Source: Desulfocarbo sp964620595 (GTDB taxonomy: Bacteria > Desulfobacterota > Desulfarculia > Desulfarculales > Desulfarculaceae). From it: a DNA stretch of 64,000 nucleotides. The position numbers and the translations under genes were made by a program. The stretch is from positions 36,889 through 100,888 of the forward strand of contig CAZUHP010000006.1 in NCBI GenBank assembly GCA_964620595.1. The letters run 5' to 3'. The notes under the pieces were generated by a model that was given only the letters and a program-made list of their open reading frames with translations, was not told the origin of the DNA and searched no databases. Below, one piece after another: positions 38,481 to 47,178 of the stretch; positions within the stretch are counted from its first letter, which is position 1; every line of letters begins with the position of its first letter.

Positions 38481-41400
38481 TGTCCCACCGGGTGGCAAAG
38501 AGGCTGGGCCTGGGCTTGGCCGTGCTCCTGGGGCTGGTGGTCCTGGCCTTGGTGCTGGGGTATGCCTTGGCCGCCAGCCAGGGGGTGCGCGACTGGGCCC
38601 TGGCCCGGGCCAAGGCGGAGCTGGCCGCCGGCCCGGGCCTGGAGCTGAGCCTGGGCTCGGTGGAAGGCAGCCTGGTCTCCCGCCTTCATTTCAAGGACCT
38701 GCGCCTCTCCCGGCGGGGCCGGCTCCTTTTCAAGGCGGACGAGGTGGAGTTCAGCCTCAACCTGCTGGCCCTTTTGGGCGGGCGCCTGCGGGTGGGTTCC
38801 CTGCGCCTGGTGCGGCCCGAGCTGTCCCTGGGGACCGCCTTGGCGGGCGGCGGGGGGGATGAGGCGGCGGCAAAGGGCGGGCCGCTGCCCCTGGCGCTCA
38901 CGGTCAACGGGGTGGAGATCAAAGAGGGCCGGGTGCTGCCCGATGGGGGCTGGGGACCGGTGGAGGAGGTCGCCGGCATCCAGGCCCGGGGGCGCTTCCT
39001 GCTGGACGCCCGGGGGATACGGGCCGCCCTGGAGCTGGCCCGGGCCCGGGTGAAGCTTCCCGGCGGCGAGCTGGAGGCCACGGCCAAGGCCGCGCTCAAG
39101 GGCCCGCGCCTGGAGGTGGAGCGGCTCCACCTGGTGAGCGGCGACACCAGTCTGGAGGCTCGGGGCCGCCTGGAATGGTCCGGGCCCTTGTGGTTCAAGC
39201 TGAAGGCCAAGGGCCGCCTGGCCGACTATGCCCTCCTGCCCCTGGCCTGGCCCGGGCCCCGGCTGCCGGAGGCGCCGCTGGACTTCGAAATCAACCTCAA
39301 GGGCAAGGCCGCTGCCTGCCGGCTCAAGGCCGTCTTCAGCCTGGCCGGGGGGCGGGTGGAGTTGGCCGGGCCGGTGGACCTCACCCTGCCCGCCGGCCGG
39401 GTGGAGATCGGCCTGCGCGGTTTCGACCCCCGGGCCTGGGGGCTGGCCGATCTGGCCCTCGAGGCCAGCGGCTGGGCCGAGCTGGCCTCCCAGGGCCGGC
39501 CCGGCGCACCGGGGCAGCGGGCCAGCCTGAGGCTGGACCTCAGCCGGCTGGCGTTCGGAAACGGTCTGGCCGGCCGCCTCCGGCTCCAGGCCGAGTTGGA
39601 GGCGGGCCGGGTGCAGGTCGAGTCACTGAGCGCGGCCGGGGACTGGGGCTCCCTGGCGGGAGGCGGCTGGGTGCGCCTGCCCGGCCGGGAGGGTCCCTGG
39701 GAGCTGCAGGCCAAGCTGCGCCTCCAGGGCCTCACTCCGCCCAAGGCCCTGGCCGAGCGGCTGCCCCGGGGCCTGGCCGGGCTGCGCCTGGGCGGCCGCC
39801 TGGAGGCCGAGGGCCGGCCCGGCGACTTGCGGCTGGCCCTGGAGCTGGCTCCCCCCGCCCCCCCCGCCCCCCCCGTCGCCCTCGCCCCCCCTGTTGCGGC
39901 CGGGGAAAGCCTGGTGGAGAGGCTCAGCCTCCGGGCGGCATGGCAGGGGGAGCGCTGGCAGGTGAGCCGGTTCAGCACCCAAGGGCCCTGGGGCTCCCTG
40001 GCCGCGGAGGGCTGGTTGAACGAGAAGTCCGTGGCCTTGGGGGTCAAGCTCCAGGTACCGGGGTTGGAAAAGGCCATGGAGGCCCTGGACCGGCTGGGGC
40101 TGCCCGCGCCGGCGGTGCGCGGCCGCCTGGAGGCCGAGGGCAGGCTCGAGGGTCCCTGGGCCGAACCGCGCTGGGAACTGGGGCTGGCCGGCAGCGAGCT
40201 GGCCGGTTTCGATGTGTTCCTGCAAAAGGCCAAGCTGCAACTGCGGGGTAGTGGCTGGCGGCGCCCCCGGGGCAAGGCGGTGCTGGAGACCTGGGAGCTG
40301 GTTTCGGGCGAGCAGCACTGGGACCGGACGCGCCTGGAGCTGAGCGCCGGCCGGGTGTCCTGGGACCTGAACCTCCAGGCCCACAGCCCGGGCGGCTGGG
40401 ACCTGTCCCTGAGCGCCGACTGCCCGTCTCCCTTGCCGCTGTTCTCCTCTAGGACCGTAACCTTGACCCTGCGCCGCCTGCGCCTGCAAAAGCCCGGCGA
40501 GACGGCCTGGATCCAGGAGAGCCCGGCAGGGCTGGTGCTGGGCCAGGGCAAGGTGAGCCTGCCTGAGCTTCGGCTCAAGGCCGGCCGGCAGCGGATCAGG
40601 GTCTCGGGCGCCTGGCGCAAGGGCGGCCAGGTGGAGGCCGAGGTGGAGGTGGAGGCCCTGCGGCTCAAGCCCTTTGTGCCGGATCAGCCATTGCCGGCCG
40701 GGGCCGCCCTGGCGGCGCGGGCCCGGCTCTGGGGCAGCCTGGCCCGGCCCGCGCTAAGCCTCCAGGGCCGCATCACCGGCCTGGACTGGCCCCAGTTGCC
40801 GCCCGCCCAGGTGGAGTTTTCCGGCGGGTACCAGGGCGAGACCCTGGAACTCAAGGGCCGGGCCTTCAGCGGCGGCCGGCCCAACCTGGCGCTGGCGGTG
40901 CGGCTGGGGGTGGACCTCGGCCTGCATCCCCTGCGTTTCGACCTGACCGACCAGGGGCTCCGGGCCAGGGCCGAGTCCCAGCGGTTCCCCCTGGCCATGT
41001 TCGAGCCCCTGGTCCCGGGCGTGAGCGCGATCAAGGGCGAGGCCGACCTGCGCCTGGTGGCGAGCGGGCCCCTGGAAGGGCCCTACGTCACCGGCGAGCT
41101 GGTGCTGAACCAGGGTGCTTTTACCATCAACGCCACGGGCCAGAGTTTCGAGGGGGTGGAACTGGCCCTGGAGTTGAAAGGGAACCGCATGCAGGTGCGC
41201 CGGGCCAGGGTGCGGAGCGGCGGCAGCCTGGAGCTTTCCGGTTGGCTGGACCTGCCGGGGAAGGCGAGGGGGGCGACGGGGGCGGGGGGGCAGGTGAGCC
41301 TGGACCTGCGCGCCAGCCGCTTCCATCTCTCCCTGGGCCCCCTGGGCAGCAGCCGTTTCAATGCCGCCTTGCAGGCCCGGGGCACCTGGCGCAAGCCGGT

Positions 41401-42277
41401 CATAACCGGCACCGTGCGGCCCACCTACCTGCAGGTGCAGGTGGGCCTGGCCCCGCCCACCGCCCTGGAGGACGTGGTGGTGCTGAAGCCCGGGCAGACC
41501 CCCCCGCCCCTTGGGCGCAGGGCCCGCTCCCTGGTCTGGAACCCCGGCGGGCCCTTGGGCTGGGCCTCGGTGGAGGTAGCGGCCGATCTGGGCCGGGGCC
41601 TGCGGGTGGAGTTGGAGGACGGCTGGCTGGAGGCGGTGGGGGGCATGCAGCTCAAGAAGGAGCCCCACCAGCCCTTCACCTACCATGGGGTCGTCAAGGT
41701 GAAACGCGGCCTGGTGCTGCTTCTGGGCAAGCGCTTCAACATCCAGCAGGGCCGGCTGGACTTCGGCGGCCGGAAGGAACTCAATCCCAGCCTGGATGCC
41801 CTGGTGATGCTCAGGGCGGGCAAGATACTGGCCCAGATCGCGGTGACCGGCGATGCCCAGAACCCGCGGGTGCAGGTGAGTTCCGAGCCGCCCATGAGCC
41901 AGGCGGACATCCTTTCCACCATCATCTTCGGCCGGCCCGCCCAGCAACTGGACCGCGGCCAGTCGGACCAGCTCTCCGCCCAGGCATTGGCCCTGCTGGG
42001 CCAGCAGGGGGCCCGCGGAATAAGCCAGATCTTGAGCCCCCGCCTGGCTCCCGACGTGGTGACCGTGCACCAGGATGTGCAGTACGGCTCCTCCCTGGAG
42101 GCCGGCAAGTACCTGAGCCCGGACCTGTACCTGCGCTACCGCCACAACCTGGGCGAGGAAGGCGGCCAGAACGTGGGCCTGGAATACCGCCTCTACGACT
42201 GGCTGAGCCTGGAGAGCCAGATCGGCGACACCCGGGACAGCGGGGTGGACGTGGTGTATTCCTTTGACTTCGACTAG
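38480..42277 (+). CDS. tamB: TamB inner-membrane-anchored periplasmic bridge protein
   Basis: The 1265-residue AsmA-like protein has one N-terminal membrane anchor (LGLAVLLGLVVLALVLGYAL), a very long repetitive beta-strand body forming a hydrophobic groove, and a C-terminal TamB/DUF490 domain (SQADILSTIIFGRPAQQL, then VGLEYRLYDWLSLESQIGD). The G/C-rich simple repeat is translated twice in frame: as a Pro/Ala stretch (PPAPPAPPVALAPP, about residue 457) on the C-rich strand and as ARGATGAGG (about 930) on the G-rich strand. It is translationally coupled to tamA and followed by a bidirectional-looking terminator. Confidence 0.95.
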   Translation: MSHRVAKRLGLGLAVLLGLVVLALVLGYALAASQGVRDWALARAKAELAAGPGLELSLGSVEGSLVSRLHFKDLRLSRRGRLLFKADEVEFSLNLLALLGGRLRVGSLRLVRPELSLGTALAGGGGDEAAAKGGPLPLALTVNGVEIKEGRVLPDGGWGPVEEVAGIQARGRFLLDARGIRAALELARARVKLPGGELEATAKAALKGPRLEVERLHLVSGDTSLEARGRLEWSGPLWFKLKAKGRLADYALLPLAWPGPRLPEAPLDFEINLKGKAAACRLKAVFSLAGGRVELAGPVDLTLPAGRVEIGLRGFDPRAWGLADLALEASGWAELASQGRPGAPGQRASLRLDLSRLAFGNGLAGRLRLQAELEAGRVQVESLSAAGDWGSLAGGGWVRLPGREGPWELQAKLRLQGLTPPKALAERLPRGLAGLRLGGRLEAEGRPGDLRLALELAPPAPPAPPVALAPPVAAGESLVERLSLRAAWQGERWQVSRFSTQGPWGSLAAEGWLNEKSVALGVKLQVPGLEKAMEALDRLGLPAPAVRGRLEAEGRLEGPWAEPRWELGLAGSELAGFDVFLQKAKLQLRGSGWRRPRGKAVLETWELVSGEQHWDRTRLELSAGRVSWDLNLQAHSPGGWDLSLSADCPSPLPLFSSRTVTLTLRRLRLQKPGETAWIQESPAGLVLGQGKVSLPELRLKAGRQRIRVSGAWRKGGQVEAEVEVEALRLKPFVPDQPLPAGAALAARARLWGSLARPALSLQGRITGLDWPQLPPAQVEFSGGYQGETLELKGRAFSGGRPNLALAVRLGVDLGLHPLRFDLTDQGLRARAESQRFPLAMFEPLVPGVSAIKGEADLRLVASGPLEGPYVTGELVLNQGAFTINATGQSFEGVELALELKGNRMQVRRARVRSGGSLELSGWLDLPGKARGATGAGGQVSLDLRASRFHLSLGPLGSSRFNAALQARGTWRKPVITGTVRPTYLQVQVGLAPPTALEDVVVLKPGQTPPPLGRRARSLVWNPGGPLGWASVEVAADLGRGLRVELEDGWLEAVGGMQLKKEPHQPFTYHGVVKVKRGLVLLLGKRFNIQQGRLDFGGRKELNPSLDALVMLRAGKILAQIAVTGDAQNPRVQVSSEPPMSQADILSTIIFGRPAQQLDRGQSDQLSAQALALLGQQGARGISQILSPRLAPDVVTVHQDVQYGSSLEAGKYLSPDLYLRYRHNLGEEGGQNVGLEYRLYDWLSLESQIGDTRDSGVDVVYSFDFD
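39850..39893 (+). repeat. C-rich repeat tract inside tamB
   Basis: Runs of six to eight C broken by single G or GTCG encode Pro-Pro-Ala repeats. It is the reverse complement of the intergenic G-rich unit. The C runs could slip during replication and shift the tamB frame. Confidence 0.75.
41264..41295 (+). repeat. G-rich repeat tract inside tamB
   Basis: GAGGGGGGCGACGGGGGCGG, in frame, encodes RGATGAGG between two beta-strand segments, in the same unit form as the intergenic copies. Confidence 0.75.
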
Positions 42278-42299
42278 CCGCGGGGCGCGCCGGTGGAAA

Positions 42300-42339
42300 G
42301 CCCGGCCCCAGCTTCGAGCCGGGGCCGGGCCGCTTGTTT
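42300..42339. terminator. Terminator between convergent tamB and the kinase-BON gene
   Basis: A perfect 10-bp stem, GCCCGGCCCC (42300-42309) with GGGGCCGGGC (42321-42330), is followed by CGCTTGTTTC on the plus strand. It can serve both convergent genes. Confidence 0.65.
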
Positions 42340-42353
42340 CGGCGGAAGGCTTT

Positions 42354-43172
42354 TCAGGGCAGGAACTTCATGAGCGCCGGCGATATCTCCATCTCGTGCT
42401 CCAGGCGCTCCACCCCCTCCACCGCCCGGGCCAGGTCCAGGGCCTGCTGGAGGTCTTCCTGGCTGCCCACATAGCCGGAGATGACCACCCGGCCGTCCTG
42501 GCAGTCCACGTCCAGGGCGTGCACGTCCAGGGCCTCCACCAGCTTGAGCCGCACCTTGACCGCGGTCACCATGTCGGCCAGGATGCTCTGGGTGTCCTCC
42601 GAGGGTTGATACTCGTCGTGGGCGGCCAAATCCAGCACCGTGGAGGCGGCCTGCTCCAGGGAGAGCCGTCCCATGTTCAGTACCATGTCGTAGTTCAGGG
42701 GCGAGGACCAGTCCGCGCCGAACACGTGGGCCACGTAGGCCCGGCGCTGGCGGTCCACCACCGTGGCCAGTTGGCGGGCGCGGTCCAGGTCCAGGCCCTC
42801 GGCATTGGCGATGCGCTGGGCCCTTAGTTCCAGGGGGGCGGTGGTGCGCACCCGCAGCACCGCCGGCACCAGCCGGAGGAGCAGGTTGGCCCCGCGGCCC
42901 ACCAGCACCACGTTGTCCTTCATGGCGTATTGCAACACCACCGACTCCAGGAAGGCGGCGAACAGCCGGCGCCGCCGGGAGCCCATGTCCAACATGGCCG
43001 GGCCCTGTTCGGCCAGGAGCTGGTGCTCGTCCCGGGATATCTCCACCAGGCCCCGCACCGAGTCCATAAGGGTGCGCCGATCCACGCATTCCAGGCCTCC
43101 GCGCTGGCAGATCTCCAGGGCCAGCTCGTCGCGGAGGGACCCCATCTCGCCGGACACCGTGATAATGCTCAT
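42354..43172 (-). CDS. Cytidylate kinase-like protein with C-terminal BON domain
   Basis: The 272-residue protein has an N-terminal cytidylate-kinase-2-like fold (MSIITVSGEMGS, GRGANLLL, RQLATVVDRQRRAYVAHVFG, YDMVLNM) and a C-terminal BON domain (about 195-265; VDCQDGRVVISGYVGSQ, ARAVEGVERL). The P-loop region GEMGSLRDE lacks the lysine and glycines of an active kinase loop, so nucleotide binding is doubtful. BON domains usually bind lipid or protein at membranes and are rare on kinase folds. The start at ATG 43172 follows GGAGGAGG. No signal peptide, so cytoplasmic. Confidence 0.7.
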   Translation of the reverse strand: MSIITVSGEMGSLRDELALEICQRGGLECVDRRTLMDSVRGLVEISRDEHQLLAEQGPAMLDMGSRRRRLFAAFLESVVLQYAMKDNVVLVGRGANLLLRLVPAVLRVRTTAPLELRAQRIANAEGLDLDRARQLATVVDRQRRAYVAHVFGADWSSPLNYDMVLNMGRLSLEQAASTVLDLAAHDEYQPSEDTQSILADMVTAVKVRLKLVEALDVHALDVDCQDGRVVISGYVGSQEDLQQALDLARAVEGVERLEHEMEISPALMKFLP

Positions 43173-43276
43173 GACGCCTCCTCCCCCGTGGTGGGTGATG
43201 GCATACCCCCCCAGCCGGCCCCGGGACAAGGGGGCCGGGGACGCCTGGAGCGCCCTTATTTACAGGGTAGCATAAA

Positions 43277-44635
43277 TCAGAGGCCCTGTGCCTGTTGCTC
43301 CAGGGCGGCTTGGCGGGTGCGGTCCTGCAAGTCTCTCAGCGCCGGCGACACCTCCACCGGCACCCGGCCGGGCCGGTCCAGGGCGAGGCAGGGTTCGGGC
43401 AGGGTGGCCAGCTCGGCCTGGAACACGGCCTGGGCCTCCTGCCAGGAGCTGGGGGAGGCCACCCTGCGGCCGTCCTTCATCACCTGCTTCAGGAGGGGGC
43501 GGCCCTCGGCGGTCTCTTCCCGCAGGCCCAGAAGGTCCGAGGCGATCTTGCCGTCCGGCCCCAGGCGGCGCCAGATTTGCTTGGGCATGACCAGGGACTC
43601 CTTGCCGCTGGACAGCTTCAGGGTGGGCCGGCCCTGGTAGGCCACCAGCTTGTAGGCCAGGTCCAGGTAGGGCGCGTCGGCCGCGGAACCCATCTTGGTG
43701 CCCACGGCCAGCATGTCCACCTTGGCGCCGGCGGCCAGGATTTCGGCGATGCGGTGCTCGTCCAAGCTGCCGGAGACCACCACCTTGACCTCGTCGAGCC
43801 CGGCCTGGTCCAGGATGCGGCGGGCCTGTTGGCTGAGCGCCACCAGGTCGCCCGAGTCCAGGCGGATGCCCACCAGCTTGTGCCCCTGCTCCAGCAGCTC
43901 CTGGGCCACGGTCACGCTGTGCCTGAGGCCGACCTCGTCGTTGTAGGTGTCCACCAGGGTCACGGTGTGGTCCGGGAAGGTCTGGCCAAAGGCGCGGAAG
44001 GCCTGGAGTTCGTCGCCAAAGGCCTCCACAAAGGAATGCGCCATGGTGCCCACCGGCATGGTGCCCAGGCGCCGGGCCGCCTCCACGTTGCTGGTGCCCA
44101 CAAAGCCCACCAGGGCCGAGGAACGGGCCGCGGCGAACCCGGCGTCGCGTCCCTGGCAGCGGCGCAGGCTGAAGTCCACGCAGGGACGGCCCTGGGCTGC
44201 GGTGATGCAACGCGCCGCCTTGGAGGCCAGGGTGGTGTGCAGGTTGATGGTCTGGATGAGGTGGGTCTCCACCATCTGCGCCTCCATGATGGGCGCGGTC
44301 ACCTCCAGGATGGGTTCCTCGGCAAAGCACACCGTGCCCTCGGGCAGGGCCCACACCTCGCCGGTGAAGCGGAGCCCGGCCAGGTGTTGCAGAAAGTCTT
44401 CCTGGAAGCGTCCCAGGGAGCGCAGGTAGGCGATGTCCTCCTCGCTGAAATGGAAGCCCTCCAGGTAGTCCAGGGCCGCCTCCAGGCCGGCCGCCACCAT
44501 GTAGCCCCGCTGGGGGGGCAGGTCGTGGGCGAACAGGCTGAAGGTGGCATGCTGGTTCATGCCCCGGGCGTGGTACACCGCGGACATGGTGATTTCGTAA
44601 AAGTCGGTGTGCAGGGCCAGGCTGGTTGAGGACAT
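43277..44635 (-). CDS. pncB: Nicotinate phosphoribosyltransferase
   Basis: The enzyme joins nicotinate to PRPP (with ATP) in the salvage route to NAD+. The 452 residues have ALHTDFYEITM, the ribose-phosphate segment VGTSNVEAARRLG, GTMAHSFVEAFGDE, GIRLDSGDL and GTKMG. Size and motifs match the bacterial NAPRT family. ATG 44635 is chosen over an upstream TTG because SSTSLALHTDFYE is the normal N-terminus. NAD synthetase (nadE) elsewhere in the window completes the pathway. A hairpin followed by six T lies in its 5' region. Confidence 0.93.
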   Translation of the reverse strand: MSSTSLALHTDFYEITMSAVYHARGMNQHATFSLFAHDLPPQRGYMVAAGLEAALDYLEGFHFSEEDIAYLRSLGRFQEDFLQHLAGLRFTGEVWALPEGTVCFAEEPILEVTAPIMEAQMVETHLIQTINLHTTLASKAARCITAAQGRPCVDFSLRRCQGRDAGFAAARSSALVGFVGTSNVEAARRLGTMPVGTMAHSFVEAFGDELQAFRAFGQTFPDHTVTLVDTYNDEVGLRHSVTVAQELLEQGHKLVGIRLDSGDLVALSQQARRILDQAGLDEVKVVVSGSLDEHRIAEILAAGAKVDMLAVGTKMGSAADAPYLDLAYKLVAYQGRPTLKLSSGKESLVMPKQIWRRLGPDGKIASDLLGLREETAEGRPLLKQVMKDGRRVASPSSWQEAQAVFQAELATLPEPCLALDRPGRVPVEVSPALRDLQDRTRQAALEQQAQGL

Positions 44636-44694
44636 GCCGTATCTCGCTATCCTAAAGGGGGAGACCAAGGGCCGGGTTTATGCACTAACATAGC

Positions 44695-44715
44695 AAAAAA
44701 CTGGCGTTTGGCCAG
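44695..44715 (-). terminator. Hairpin plus T6 in the pncB leader region
   Basis: Read leftward, CTGGC-CAAAC-GCCAG is followed by TTTTTT, about 60 nt before pncB. No minus-strand gene ends here, so if transcribed from further upstream it could act as an attenuator; otherwise it blocks antisense transcription. Confidence 0.4.
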
Positions 44716-44773
44716 CCCGCCCCCTGGCTTGGCTGGGGCCGGTACTCTCTACTACCCACAAACCGGCGTCGCG

Positions 44774-44786
44774 TCAACGTCGTTGA
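44774..44786. promoter_or_regulatory. TCAACG-T-CGTTGA palindrome
   Basis: A 6+1+6 dyad 17 nt upstream of the -35 box of the response-regulator promoter, a position suited to an activator. Confidence 0.4.
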
Positions 44787-44803
44787 GCGGCCGGCAGGGC
44801 TGG

Positions 44804-44832
44804 TTGACAGGGGGCGCTGCAACCTGTAAAAA
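44804..44832 (+). promoter_or_regulatory. Sigma-70 promoter of the sigma-54 response regulator
   Basis: TTGACA (44804-44809), 17 nt, TAAAAA (44827-44832); initiation near 44839, 24 nt before the start codon. Confidence 0.6.
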
Positions 44833-44862
44833 AAAGTACAAGCTGGCCTAGGCAGGGAATCA

Positions 44863-46212
44863 TTGGTTAATCAGCTAAAAATATTAGTAATTGACGACGA
44901 TGGCCTGATGCGGGAGGCCTGCGAGGACACCCTCACACGCTCGGGGCACGACGTGGACTTGGCTGACAGCGGGGCCAAGGGCCTGGCGCTTCTGAACCGC
45001 TGGGCCTATGACGTGGTGCTCTTGGACCTGCGCATGCCCGAGGTGGACGGCATGACCGTGCTCCGGCAGATCAAGGAGCAGGACCCGGGAACGGTGGTCA
45101 TCGTCATCTCGGGCTATGGCTCGGTCTCCAGCGCGGTGGAGGCCATGAAGCTTGGCGCGTTTGATTTTCTGCCCAAGCCCTTTACCCCGGTGGACCTCAG
45201 GCGCGCGGTGGAGATGGCCGCGGAGAAGCGCCGGCTCACCCTGGAGAACTTCTTTCTCAAGGAAGAACTCAAGCGCAAGAGCGCGCCCAGCCGGGTGGTG
45301 GCCCGCTCCCAGGCCATGCAGCAGGTGCTGAGCCTGTTGGAGCGGGTGGCGCCCACTGACACCACGGTGCTCCTGACCGGCGAGAGCGGCACGGGCAAGG
45401 GGCTCTTGGCCCGGCGCCTGCACGAGTTGTCCCCCCGCCGCGATCATCCCTTCGTGGCGGTGGATTGCTCCACCCTGGTGCCCACCCTTTTCGAGTCCGA
45501 ACTCTTCGGGCACGTGAAGGGGGCCTTCACCGGGGCCGAGTCCAACAAGATAGGCAAGTTCGAGCTTTCCACCGGCGGCACCCTCTTTTTGGACGAGGTG
45601 GGCAACATCTCCCTGGAGATACAGGCCAAGCTGCTCAAGGCCGTGGAGGAGCGCACCATCTGCAAGGTGGGCTCCAACCGGGTGATCCGGGTGGACACCC
45701 GCCTGGTGGCTGCCACCAACCGCAACTTGAGCCAGGCGGTGCGGGACGGCACCTTCCGCGAGGACCTCTTCTACCGGCTCAACGTGATGGAGGTGCCCCT
45801 GCCGCCCCTGCGCGAGCGGCCGGAGGACATTCCGCCCCTGGTGGAGCATTTCCTGGAGATGTATCGCAGCATGAGCGCGGTGCGGGTGCGCGGCTTCACG
45901 CCCCGGGCCCTGGAGCTGCTGGCCGGCTACGAGTGGCCGGGCAACGTGCGCGAGCTGCAGAACACGGTGCAGCGCCTGTTGGTCATGGCCACCCGGCCCC
46001 AGGTCGGGGCGGAGGAGGTGGAGTCGGCCCTGCCCAGCGCGGGCGGCGAGGCCGCGGGTGGCGAGCCGGTGCTGCTCCGCGAGGTGGAGCGCCGCCACAT
46101 CCAGAAGACCCTCAAGCGCCTGGGCGGCCACATGACCCGCACCGCCGAGGCCCTGGGCATCGACCGCAAGACCTTGCGGCTGAAGATGCGCAAATACGGG
46201 CTCAGTGCCTGA
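44863..46212 (+). CDS. NtrC-type sigma-54 response regulator
   Basis: The 449 residues hold a receiver domain (phospho-acceptor D55 in VLLDLRMP, K105), a sigma-54 AAA+ domain (GESGTGKGLL, GAFTGAESNKIGK, WPGNVRELQN) and a Fis-type helix-turn-helix (HMTRTAEALGIDRKTLRLKMR). It starts at TTG 44863 with AGGGA 5 nt upstream. It is followed after 181 nt by a second, unusual response regulator; no histidine kinase is adjacent. Target promoters are unknown; it could compete with the other activator for the glnA-block enhancers. Confidence 0.9.
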   Translation: MVNQLKILVIDDDGLMREACEDTLTRSGHDVDLADSGAKGLALLNRWAYDVVLLDLRMPEVDGMTVLRQIKEQDPGTVVIVISGYGSVSSAVEAMKLGAFDFLPKPFTPVDLRRAVEMAAEKRRLTLENFFLKEELKRKSAPSRVVARSQAMQQVLSLLERVAPTDTTVLLTGESGTGKGLLARRLHELSPRRDHPFVAVDCSTLVPTLFESELFGHVKGAFTGAESNKIGKFELSTGGTLFLDEVGNISLEIQAKLLKAVEERTICKVGSNRVIRVDTRLVAATNRNLSQAVRDGTFREDLFYRLNVMEVPLPPLRERPEDIPPLVEHFLEMYRSMSAVRVRGFTPRALELLAGYEWPGNVRELQNTVQRLLVMATRPQVGAEEVESALPSAGGEAAGGEPVLLREVERRHIQKTLKRLGGHMTRTAEALGIDRKTLRLKMRKYGLSA

Positions 46213-46393
46213 CGGCCCTCCCTTGTCCCTTCCCCGGGCCAACCCTGTCCCTGCTACACAAGACTTGACCTGGCCGGCCGGCAACAGGCACAATCACAAC
46301 AGCGCCACTAGGCCACCGGGGCGGCCAGACCCCACTACCTGCGTATGTCATCCCCACCCCCCGGAGGCGAATCCATCATCGCGGGAGGGGTTG

Positions 46394-47020
46394 ATGTCCA
46401 TGGTTCCCATCGAGGAAGCCAGCATTTTGGTGATTGACGACGAGGAGTCCATGCGCGACGCCTGTGCCCGGGTGCTCGTCCGGGAGGGCTATCAGGTGCG
46501 CACCGCAGCCAGTGGCGAGGAGGGCCTGGAGATGGTCAGGGAGTCGCCGCCGGACATCGTATTCGTGGACCTGGCCATGCCCAAGCTGGCGGGCATGGCG
46601 GTGCTGGACGAGCTGGCCACCCTGGCGCCGGACACCATCAAGGTGGTCATAACCGCTTATGCCACGGTGAGTTCCGCCCTGGAGGCGGTGCGCCACGGGG
46701 CTTACGATTTCCTGCCCAAGCCCTTCACCCCCGACGAACTCAGGGTCATTGCCGGCCGCGCCCTGGAACGGCGCGCCCTGGTCTTGAAGAACCGCCAACT
46801 GGCCGCGGAGCGGGACCAGGCCAAGCAGCGTTTCTTGCAGTTCGTGACCAGCGAGGTGAGCGGTCCGGTGACCTCGGTGCTGGCCCGCCTGCACCAGTTG
46901 GACCAGATGCTGGCGGACAATCCCCAGGCCCAGGAGCTGGCCCAGGAGGCGGTGGACCACCTGGAGCGCCTGCTGAGCCTGTTGGAGCGCTGGAAGCAGA
47001 ACGGATCCAACCAGGGCTGA
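46394..47020 (+). CDS. Response regulator with a degenerate histidine-kinase dimerisation segment
   Basis: The 208-residue protein has a receiver domain (D59 in VFVDLAMP, K109 in LPKPF) followed by a helical segment RFLQFVTSEVSGPVTSVL that aligns with the H-box of histidine kinases (FLAXVSHELRTPLT) with serine at position 153 where the phospho-histidine should be. No ATPase domain follows. It may dimerise and act as a phosphate sink or competitive partner for a kinase. GGGAGGGG lies 3 nt before ATG 46394 and 9 nt before ATG 46400, so the latter is also possible. It has its own terminator. Confidence 0.75.
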   Translation: MSMVPIEEASILVIDDEESMRDACARVLVREGYQVRTAASGEEGLEMVRESPPDIVFVDLAMPKLAGMAVLDELATLAPDTIKVVITAYATVSSALEAVRHGAYDFLPKPFTPDELRVIAGRALERRALVLKNRQLAAERDQAKQRFLQFVTSEVSGPVTSVLARLHQLDQMLADNPQAQELAQEAVDHLERLLSLLERWKQNGSNQG

Positions 47021-47043
47021 GCCCCGGCCCACCTCGGGCCCAA

Positions 47044-47077
47044 GGGGTCCGGCTCCCGGCCGGGCCCCGCTGTTTTT
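47044..47077 (+). terminator. Rho-independent terminator after the response regulator
   Basis: GGGGTCCGGC (47044-47053) with GCCGGGCCCC (47059-47068), one G-U pair, followed by GCTGTTTTT. Confidence 0.75.
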
Positions 47078-47178
47078 GGGAGGCCGTCTCCGCCCCTTGC
47101 CCTGAAAAATGGCCGCAGGCAAGGCGAGTGTGCTAGGCTGCTGGCCACATTGACCGAGCATTCCGGAAAGGTATTGGC

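Noticed and set aside
44741..44756. GGTA-N8-TACC upstream of the response regulator
   Set aside because: Wrong arrangement and spacing, and no nitrogen gene follows; likely chance.
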